A stretch of DNA of 64,000 nt from Owenia fusiformis (Eukaryota > Annelida > Polychaeta > Sabellida > Oweniidae), in NCBI GenBank assembly GCA_903813345.2, contig CAIIXF020000011.1:3744571-3808570 (forward strand). The letters run 5' to 3'. Below, piece after piece: positions 36,763-48,700 of the stretch (the stretch's first letter is position 1; the number at the start of each line of letters is the position of its first letter). Position numbers and translations under genes: made by a program. The notes under the pieces are model-generated. The model was not told the origin of the DNA. It did not search any database and saw only the letters and a list, made by a program, of their open reading frames with translations.

Positions 36763-39700
36763 GTATGTTATCTCTCTGTCAAACCTAGTCCTGTGTAGGC
36801 TAAGATTGCCCATTTCGAAATAAGTATCAGATCGTGCGAGCGCGAGGGATCTTAACCACTTTTTCAAGTCTTAAATTTTGTTTGGTATATTTTCTCTCTA
36901 TCGAACCAAGTCCGGTGAAGGCTAAGATTGCCCATTTCGAAAAAGGTATCAGATCATGCGAGCGCGAGGGACCTTAACCACGTTTTCAAGTCTTAAATTT
37001 TGTTTGGTATGTTTTCTCTCTATCGAACCAAGTCCGGTGTAGGCTAAGATTGCCCATTTCGAAAAAAGTATCAGATCATGCGAGCGCGAGGGATCTCAAC
37101 CACTTTTTCAAGTCTTAAATTGTTTTGTTTGGCTCATATCGTTCCTTGTCATCTTTATTCACCATGGAATGAATGCGCAACCTTTAGCGCTAAGCTTTCG
37201 TATATAATTGTTTCACAGAGTTATTTAATCAGTTTGAGAACAAAGTTCTCAGTCTACTGCACGTTACGCCTGCTTTTGGACAATTTTGATATGTTTACAT
37301 ATTGTAGATTTCTTTTGAATATTCATAATTTTATTTGGGTGATATTTCTGTATTTTTCATGAAAAGGTTATCGGCGCAGTACCCTGCAGCTGATGAACTT
37401 CTTTCTCCAAATCGAGACGTGTTTTTATTGAATCGGTCTACTGCGCGTTACGCTTGCTTCAGACAATTTTTATATTGTTACATCTTGTAGATTCAAATGT
37501 AATATTTTGAATATTCATAATTTAATTTGAGTGATATTTCTTTGTTTTTCATTAATAATTATAAGCTAATGAGACTGTTCTAAAACCGAGACTTGTCTTT
37601 TCTAAAAAAATACACTAAGTACATACTAAATATTGTTTACTGTATTGTATCTTTATTTCCCGTATCAGAGATACGGAGCAAACAAACAGTTTAAATTGCA
37701 TATAATATATCAGGTTGTAATTAAAGATACATGTACAAAAAGTTAAGTTTTTTAAAAGTTGGAGACTGAATTTTCTATTTGGTATTTCACATTTTGCAGT
37801 TTGAATCTAAAGAGGCTCATCTCTGTCCTGGCCGATTTTAGGGTAGTTTGTTTTGGAAGATATTCAAATAGTAATTTCACTTTGGCTGGACAAGTTTGCT
37901 TAAAAAGTGACACGTTCCTAATTCACATCGCTACACATCGGAACACCCTGAAATGAAGTCAGGTACCGTTGTCACAAATGGCGGCAACATGTTCGTATTC
38001 GATTTGATTTTCAATCAATCAGAGAGTCTCTATTCATCATATAGTTAAATACGTTCCATCATCGAAATGAAGGCTTTTATTTTACCGATCAAATTATGAC
38101 ACAGGACAACAGCTGCTGTAAAAATGACACAGTAAATGTGGGTCATATCTGCTGTAAACTCGGGATAACAACGGTAATATTTGACAACGGTATGTAGAAT
38201 GGTAAAGTGTTTAATTCACGTTGTCATTCCTAGGTTCCAATACAATACAGCTAAAATAGTCATTTGTCACATCTCACCATATGCCATTGTCTTTGACGAT
38301 ATGGAAGACGGTATATTGTCGCGACCCATGACCACATTTAAGCAAAATTCGGATTTCATATAATACACCATCACAAGAGCTTAATACATGCACATATTTA
38401 GCTACGACAAGGTCCTATGAAATGAAAACAAAGTGCTTAAAGAGTTGAAGCGACAAAAGTCTGCAATTTGTGACAACGGTATCTGACTTAAAATCGTTGT
38501 CATGGTGTTCCGGTGTATAATTAGCAACGCTTAATCGTTACATCGTCAAATTTACGGTATTTGATACACTGAAGGGTTTAGCCCTAGAGTATTCTCAATG
38601 ACTGATATTACAAAAAAAGCTTAAAAATTGGAGTTCTTTTTCTAAAAATTATTAATTAAAAAATCAGGAGAAAATTGGTGTTACAAAAACTAAATCAACA
38701 ATTCAAAAAAATCGGGATTGCCAAAAAATAGAAAAGTCTAGGCGAAAACTAAGGGCGCAATGAAGAGGTGGTAAGCTTGCCGCCCCTCCGTTGCAGCTCG
38801 TCGATGGGACTGAGCAGGGGCGTAATAATTCCGTAATTCACTAATTCATTATAAGCAATTGATACGACCTTCGTTTATCAATAATAATTTGAGTAATGGT
38901 TACCATTATTGCAGGTATGGAGAATGGAGAATCTGATAAAATGCCATCAATTAATGTCAGCGGATTACCAAGGGATAATTATACATTCTACGTTGTTTTG
39001 AATTGATTGAATTTTGTCTTTAGCTACTTATCGTTATTGATTGTTTTACATTTTATGATGTCGCGTGCTCAATTAGTAATTGCGCTGATATAAAGATTTA
39101 ACATAGTTGGTTGTCAAATTACAACTATGATTTCCTCAAGACAATGTAAATAGAACTTTGGTAGTTGTGAAATCTTCTGGCATGTTCGTGAGTCATTGTC
39201 ATTCAATATTCCAAGCATGCAACTAACAATCCGAATGGCAATGATTTTTGTACAAATCTGTGTATGCGTCCATATCAGATGATAAAATAAAGTGTTTTGA
39301 ATGTTTTCTACTTTAATTTACCCGTAGTGTCTTGTAAATTAGGAACGATTTGCATAAATTCCAATATTGCTCAGAACCTTCGAGAAATTTGAAAAATGGA
39401 AAAAGGGGGCAAATTTGAAAGTTTTATTTTCTTTATATCAATTACCAAGAATGTTACCAGGAGTTGCTAGAAATTTCTATAAATAGGCCTATTGAACGCT
39501 ACTATCAAAATTATTATTGTTGCGGAGAACTCAATTTCGTGATATTTTTTAATTTCTAAAGGGTTTATATTATGCTCTCTTAATATATTCCCATAACACA
39601 TCCCTTCAAAGATTGCATTTGTTTTTTAAAATCTTATGAACATTTTGATCACATGTATTGCGCATCTCTATATGTGTGATATTATTACGTATAGACGACG

Positions 39701-42700
39701 AAATAAAGTTGCGAATCAGTATGCTTTACATTATCGTAAATACTTTGTTACTGCTGTATTTGGGAAGTGTGTATTACTTTGTTTGGAGGTCCACTAAAAT
39801 TACAAATTATAAAGTAATGTTGGTCAACAATATTTCCCACGTGGAAATGATTACTACACATATGCCCTTTATCTTAGAACTGAACAAATGGTAGCGAACG
39901 CGAGTTACAATAAATGGACGCTGATATCTCGAAAAGTAACCAGACTCCCTATAATTTAAAGATGTCATTTTAAAAGCAAAAAAGGCTCCAAAACGTAATA
40001 AAATATGTAGTTTGGATGTTCATTTATGTCTGTGGATTATATTTTATACCACAAACACTTATAAATACCTGAAATTTGCAATAAAAGTGCCCAAAAATTG
40101 TTGTTTCAAAATTCCCCATTTTTCCTGTATCGCGCTAGTCACGTGACCCTTACGCGTAGCAGGCAATGCCTAGTATTACAGATATCACAGTACATATTTC
40201 AACATGTTCAATATGGCAAACATCAGCGATTCTGAATCCCGGGTTCTGGGAAATGGCTATATATAAATCGGCGAGAGGGTGTTATTTAAGGAGGACAATT
40301 TAAGGAGGGGAAATATGTCCAAGTATGCCAGTAAAAGAGCAGATATGGACTTTAGACAAGTACTATGACGGAGAATCAACTAAAAAAATGTGCGTTCTGG
40401 AATGAAGACCCGTTGCCATTGACTGAGAATCCCAGCGATCCTATAATCCTACTCAGTTTGAATTTAGACGCGGAAAACAGGTTATGAAAACGGGCTCTCT
40501 GCAAAGTTATCAAATTTAGAAAATATGGATCTTGTTTTTGAGTGGCTTAACAAGCATTCGGATACAAGACTTGGCGCTATCTCTTGTCAAATACACGCAG
40601 ACTTGCAGTAAATTGGCCATTGCAAATTGCAAAATCAGATCGTCAAATTAATCGCTTCGTTTTTAAACGTATGCTTCATATCTTCATCCAAAACTTAAGG
40701 ATTCGATAGAGATAAGTTAAAACTTGTACAGGAAGAAATGGGAGATCCTACCTTAATTTAGAATCGCTGATTTCTCTGGACAAATTCCGAGAAGAAACTG
40801 TTCAACATCGCGATCAGCTCAGACTAAACTTACATGTCGTGCATGTCACTCTGAACTCACGTGATAAAATACGGCATTTTGATTGGTTACTACTCGTGTT
40901 GTCATGACGCGAAAAACAATAGTAAACACTGAATATGTTAATGAACTGTCATATATGGAGCAATTGTCTTTCTGATTGGTTAACTTTACACGCCTCCTAA
41001 ATGAATATAGTAGTCGTAGTAAATGATTCATTGATAACTCTGAAAGTGGGCGTGACCAGCTTTATTTTGACACCAAACTCAAGATGTTTCAAATAAAAAT
41101 GGCCTCGCAAGACGAGGTTGAAATATCGGCAGTTTGATACTGATATGGTCTACGATAGACTGCCCCGCGTCATATGTCACGTGAGCCTATATTTGTTGAA
41201 AAATGAAAGAGATAGTGACACTTTTTAATCTTAAGTTAATACCAATATTACAAACACATATCTATTTTTTTTATTAAATATTTATTTCTTCATTATACAT
41301 ACATTTGTTTTACACTGCATTGATTTATTTTTGCAAAACCTTTGCTATTAGATCTTTAATGTAGATTAATCGAGCCAATGATAACAACAGGTACGTTTTG
41401 ATAAAAAAAAGAAGCGGTTTGCGCTTATTGGTTGGTCAAAAACGTCATACGTGCAAAGTATCGTTCGGTATTTTCGAATTTACCTCACGTATTTAAGGTA
41501 AAAAGTAAAGTCAATTCTTATTAGCTCGACGATATCATTTTTGTTATATTATGCTCTCATTTAGGGGAAAATTAGCTTAATTAAGACATAATCCGATTTA
41601 CTATTGCCATCCTACAAGTATTGAAGATTGTACCCTGGCCTTATAGATACGTATATTTCATTTTATTAGTTTTCCTATAGCCTTGCCACAAGTCGGTATT
41701 TTTTACTTTATCTGATCTTGAATTATTACCGCCTTGTGTAATCCGATAGGTCTCCACTGTTATTATGATAAATTATGCACCAACTATGACGCGTGCGCTA
41801 TAGCATTAGCCAATAGCGGTAGTCGTATACAAAATCAATAAATAAATCCACGTGTTCGCCATGCGGTTGTGAAGTTACAACAACCATGCGGCATGCTTGC
41901 AGTCTGCAAATCCAGGTATCTCCCTTACAATAAAACGCATTCACCAGAAATATAATTACTCTTCATTATCCTTTTTACAGCATAACTATAAGTGTTTATA
42001 TGTGAACCGATCAGTCATCAACTCTCTGATATTAAATCGGTTCAATATTCAAAATACATTCAAATTACTTTCAATTATATTTAGCAAATAAAACGTTTAT
42101 CAATTTTGCGAGGGTCATTTTCAGTTTTCAAAGCTTATGATAGTAAAGCGAGGTAGGACTTCCCACAATGCCATTATCAAAGGTTCAGATACTAACTTGC
42201 TGATTGGAGCAAAATCGACATTAGCATTACCTCGTGTGTTTGTAACCTATATTTAGACATTGAAAGATCGCGTGCTATTGGTCAAAATCACCGACATAAA
42301 CAAACTGTCGGTAAAGCACGTGGCTTTCTCTTTGGTACAAGGCGGTCATAATAGAAATCAAGATAAGTAAAAGAGACCGACTTGGGGCAAGGCTAGTTTT
42401 CCTAAAACTAAGCCTTCTAAAATCGGCTTTACTGTACTTCTTACTTGCATTGGTAACACAAAACTATTAGTTGGGGTTTGTGTAAACTTTTGTGTGGTAT
42501 AAATACCCCGCCTGCCTTATAATGTTTGTGTGGTATAAATACCCCGCCTGCCTTATAATTACCTGGCATGTTTCTATCGGAAATGTTCGTATTTTAATAG
42601 TTAGTATTTAGTTTTTAATATTAAAGATGCTGCCCTAGATACGCAAATAAAGAACATTGGAAATTAAAGTTTAGTTTACGAAAACACGAGGTCTAAATAA

Positions 42701-45700
42701 AGTAGTCACTTTTGCACATCTACTGTAACCACGCTTTAATTTTTTTTCAGTGCAATATGCCATGACGACGTTGAAATATCCGTGGACCGACAATATTTGT
42801 CAAACTCTTGGTTCGAGGTGGAAATATGCCATTGACAGTCAAGATAATGAGAGACACTACCACATGCTTCAGGTGGCAACGTAAGTTGAATATGAAAATA
42901 ATTTCTTGTATTTGTTCATGGAATTGTGTATTATATCATCTGGTTAAGCTGGCAACGTTCATTCAGTATGAACGTTTTCTGTTGTAATTAACCCTTTACC
43001 GACGTGAGTGGCCTGGTGACGGATAAGTAAGAGCGGTTTTTAGGTAAAAACTGAAAATGACGTATACCCCGGGACCTATACTTTAAATGTTATCACTAAA
43101 ATACAATATTACATGTCAACAACTTGTCAACATTTGGTGTATGATGTATGTAAATACAAATAGTGGTGTCAAAAGGAGCCTATCGTTCTGAAAGGTATGG
43201 CTCCATATGAGGCCTATCGTCGTGAACAGGTTAAACACTCTTGTATTCTACTCGGTTGCGTTGGTTACCGAAACAGATCGTTTTGGTAACAAAATGTCGG
43301 AACCTCAAAGAATGATTTTTCTATTTCCTTATTTCACGCGTTGTAGGCAGAATTTCAACGACATATTTATCACAAACGTGTGTTGGAATCATATGTTTAA
43401 GAAAATGTACATGTTTGCGAAAAAATAGGTTTGAAGATAACAGAATCATCAACTTAATACCTCACTATAGTAAGTAAATGGAACGGGCTAGAAGTGCAGA
43501 TCTTAACCGTTTTTGAAGTTCCATTTACGTAACAAAGGGAAGTATCAAATCGACAATTCTGTTGCCTTATGTACTATTTGTTGGTAAACATGTACATTTT
43601 CTTAGACATATAATGCCGACATACGTTTGTCATAAAAATGTCGTCGGAACTCTGCCTAAAACGCATTAAATAAGGAAAGAGAAAAATCGTACCTTACAGA
43701 TTTCAACCTTTTGTTACCGAAACGATCCGTTTCGGTTTAGTTTTTTAGTTTTCATGGTTTCTTTATTTTACTTTACAAAATTATCTACAAATGACAGGGC
43801 CGAGGCTGAAATCAGCATTATTGGCCCTGTTAATACAAAGTTTATTCAAATTTACAAAATAGCAACAAAATGACTACCAACATGTATGTATGCATGGCAG
43901 GAATGTGTTAAAACTATATAATTATATCAATGCATTCACACAATGTATCCGTTTCGGTAATCGAATGAAGTATAGTACCAGTGTAAAAATGCGGTCGTTT
44001 AATTTTGGGGCAACGTAAGTTGTATATTACCATCTGGCTTTCAGTTTTAGCGTTTCAGCTTTTCCTTTCAGTTTTAATTGATAGAAACTCTGTCAGTAAT
44101 CTACAAGTTTCATTTGTAAGAAAAATGTCACGTTAATCGATATGGCACATTGACCTTGAAATAACAAAAACACTATTCAACCATTTATCTAATTCAACCA
44201 TTTATCTAATTCAACTTGTTCAAATTCAAAGACTTGAGAATTATTTTTTGCGATTCTTTATATTTGCAATATTGGAAATTGCAGGAGTCATTCTTGGATC
44301 GGCCTTCAAAAGACTAACACCTGGGAGGAGAGTGTTTGGTTAGATGGTACCCCTTACAGCACTACGTGGAACAGATGGGATGGCAGTGACGACAGTAGTA
44401 CCTGTCTTGAACTGGCTGAAGACGAATGGCACTCGCATGGATGTGGCGATAGCAAGAATGTGCTTTGTCAGAAAAGTGAGTTCGGTAACTATGTTATCGA
44501 TTTAATGCAGCGTCAAATATACAAAATGTCAAGTTTTGGTCTTATATTATTCCTAAGCATGCCTTGTGACATCGAAAACTATGGTCATGTTTCCATGTTT
44601 CTATTATTATTTTTCTTCTAAAAGATCTAGTGCCCTGCCCTGATGTAGCGATAACAAGAATGTTCTTTCGGTAACTATGACATGTTTAATGCAACGTAGA
44701 TTATACAAAATGACGAACGTTTTTTTGATCTTATATTAATCCTAAGTACGCCTTGTTACATAGAAAACTAAAAATGATGAACGTTTTTTTTGGTCTTATA
44801 TTATTCCTAAGTACGCCTTGTTACATAGAAACTATGGTCATATTTCCATGTTTCTATTGTTTCTTCTAAAAGATCTCGTGCCCTACCCTGTAGTAGCGCT
44901 AACAATAATGTTCCTTGTCGGAGAAGTGAGTTCGGTAACTATGACATCGATCTGATTTAATGCAACGTAAAATATAGAGAGTGTGGAATTGTCTTATATT
45001 GTTCCTATGTACGTCTTTTTACATCCAAAACAATGGTCGTGGTGCCTTGTTTCTTTTATTTTTTAAAGACCTTGTGCCCTGCTGATAATATCTACACATA
45101 TTTTTAAATACGTCGGCGAAAACGTTGAATTCAATGAATACCATTCATTATACGATCGAAATGTAAATACGTCCTTCTTTTTCAAGTTCAACACTCTGAT
45201 AGGCGGTCCAAAGATCAATATGTATATATGGGATTGAATTCAATACATTCATATTCTAGTGTGAATATATAGGATTTAAAGACAAAAAGCCCAAGATGAA
45301 AAAAAAACTTTTACGTCTGAAATTACCAATAATCATTTTTTTCATGACAAATTATCTTACAAATCAGTGTGAAACCAACACCCCGTGCAGACAGATCGCC
45401 TAAAAGTACATTCGTATGATGTGAGACTCGACATTCACCAGGAAAGTAGAAACATTTTGTCGCACATGATGCAAATTAATTTTTTTACTCCTAAATAAAT
45501 GCTGGATGACCAGTCATATTAAGTTCTATAAGTATGAATAAGTATGAGAATAGCATGAAAATGATGATTGAAATGAATTTCATATTGAATTTCTAAAAAT
45601 AGAAAAAATAGTAAGGCATGTAGGTCCGACTCCTCCTGGTAGCATTAACATTGGTCTCGTATAAGTCATACAATTAATATTTGAACCCGACTATTATTCA

Positions 45701-48700
45701 AACTTATGATCGGACATAATTATGATGTGTACTTCAATGTTATATCAAAAAGTAACATCATACTTATGTCCGATCATAAGTTCGAATGATAGTTGTATTT
45801 CAAATATTAATTGTATGACATGTATGAGACCAATGTTAATGCTACCAGGGGAATCTGACCTGATGTATATTTCTTAGTTTTTCAAAGAAATCTACAAATA
45901 TTTCATGACGGTTTTATCTTTACATCGTAATTTTGATCACCACCATCTCTTTCCCAACGGGTTACCTTGAAATATCAAGACGTCATGCTAAACTTATACG
46001 TATAGAACTCAATGTAACTGTCCTTGACCATTTACTAAGCAGCAAAGATTAATTTACTTCATGGGTGACAAAATGTTTCTACTTTTTGGTGAATGTCGAG
46101 TCTCGCAACTTCCGAATGTAATTGTAGGCGATCTGTCTGCATGGGTGAACCAGAGAATTACAATAGTTGTTTTAACTCCTAGCGTTTTGGATCAAGATGA
46201 AGAGATTTCCGTGATTTTGAATCAATGATGACTGTTTAATTGAAATAAACATATATAGCTGTACTCATATCCAAGATTTTGCTGACGCATGTGCAGTTTT
46301 TAGTAAACACGCATCCGTTTCTGTTTAAATCAGCATATCCTGCAAATCAATTGGTTGGCGTATCATGATCGTATCGTCTGAAGTACATAATGCTTGCGAA
46401 TAATCAGTAACAAAATAATGAAATCTCCTTATGACAGCCAATCACTTCTTATTAAATAGAAGTGACGCTTATCAGCAAATGATATACATAGATTAAAACA
46501 AAACATGTGAGGTATTTTTAGAAAAACAATTTGACTACCATGGCAGACAAAATGTTCCAATTGCACCTCATGACTTTGTACTCTGGTGATCCTGGATAAC
46601 TATTTTATCAGAATTGAGAAATAATTGAATGATGTATCACTGGTAAGAAAATCAAAGGGATTGGTTGATAAAAAGTATCTGTGTAAAAAAGCGCCCATTA
46701 CTTATTGATCACCCCTCGTATAATTGCAGTATTGCAAAAGGGCAATGCGCTGACATCAAGTTTACGTCATGTTTCATTCAAGTATACATCTGAGTTATAC
46801 ATTAAACAAAATGCTATATAGAAAAGCCTATTAACTCACTAATTCCAATTCGATACAGTGCTTTAATAATTGGATTGCACTTCGTGTGATGAATAAGTTA
46901 TTCCGAGTGATGACAATAAAACAATACATTGCAATCAACCAATATCTTATAAGCCATTTATAAAAAAAGAATAATATAAAAATACTTGCAGTTGTGCATG
47001 AAGGTTTGGATAAAATCAACAAATGTGTTCCAAATATTCGCCTACTTATTTCCAAAAATAAATGATATATTATATAATAAGAAATCACCTGAACAATACC
47101 TTTAGTATCAATTGACCTCTATCGTGTCCAGTTTTTAAAGTCCATCGCTTGAAGTTTTTTGAAGTTGTAGAGGAGTTGAGAAATGAGCATCTTTCAAAAA
47201 TTATTTGAAAAATATGTTTTAAAGAATTTTCTACACGATATACAAAATAATTGCACCTGAAATGAAGGTTGTTAATTGAATTAATCGTCAAATTAGCAAA
47301 TGAACCATATTTTTTATTTTCCTTTTTCTACCATCTACCTACTGGTTAACAAATAACAACGTATAACATATTAGCCTTACTATACTCAAAATTAACAATT
47401 GAAATGCCTTCAACTATCTTCAAATTATATCGACGATTAGAATGACCGTCCGTCTCATTTCCCATCATCATCTCTCACTAACATTCATATACATCATCAC
47501 GGGCAAGATCTGGTGGACGGCCGTCTGGCTGTCCGTTGCAATCCTACACACTCCAGTGATTTATTTTATGTTTTTCTCTTTCTAGAGGGAGGGGGCAATA
47601 ATGCTATATAGCCTCGGCCCCTCACAATCTATATATGGAAATAATAATATGGAAATAAATAACAATAACCTAAAAAATTAACAATCGATATACCTCTAAT
47701 TAGAACAAATATGTGATAACCGTCTGTCGCCACAAGAAGCATTAATTTCTATACAATATTTGAAAATTGTATATATTCCATAATATTTTAAATTTCTAGT
47801 ATTTGGGTGTGACGACACCTTCCCTGCAGATACTAATGCGGACATTGAAAACCCTGGGACTGTAGAAACCTATTATAACAATGTGAAATACACTTGTCAC
47901 GAAGGGTTCTTCATAGGCGGTGAGGTTAACACAACAGCCGAGACAATACAATGTAGGAATAATGTATGGGACGATCATACTCCTTGTGAATACCCTCCAT
48001 GTAGCGATCCACCAAACGATATCTCAGCAACTATATCACTAAGCTCTCCCGCGAAAACAATTGGTACCATAGCAACCTACGTGTGTCACAATGGATATTC
48101 AATTGGAGGTGGGGTCAGTAGTACTTTTAATGAAACGATGACGTGTCTAGAAGGAGGTGCATGGAGCAACACACATACACCCTGTGGTAAAAGGTCATGT
48201 GGAACGCCAGAATCATACAATGGCGCAAGTGTAACGCCCGCAGGGACATTGTACACCGATAAAGCTAATTATCTGTGTGATACTGGTTTTAAGACACAAA
48301 ATAATCAAATGTCTTACACAGTAGAATGTTTGGCGAATGCGATTTGGAATTACACCGAAAGATGCAGACTCGTTGATTGTGGGTCTGCTCTGCTTCATTT
48401 CGCTGCACATATCACTTTTCAAAATGGAACACTTTATGAAAATACTATTGAATATACATGTAACCCTGGTTATGAGATGGATCCTACCACAGGAGAAACT
48501 CAAGATGAAATAAAGTGTCAAGCCTCTGGAATTTGGAGCAACCTGACCAGCTCTTGTCAAAAGAAAAACTGTGGTGAACCGATAGCTGATGAAAATGCTC
48601 TCTCAATAGTTAAAGATGGTACACATTTTCAAGACAATGCAAACTATACGTGTTCTCCTGGCTATAGAACGGGGGGAACTATCAGTGAAATTGTATATTG

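Noticed and set aside
39658-39894. Small membrane protein of 78 aa
   Set aside because: Hydrophobic because of AT-rich codons, no homology known to me, and inside gene C intron 1.
43207-43428. 73-aa ORF in gene C intron 2
   Set aside because: It lies in one arm of the foldback element 43263-43735; no protein similarity.
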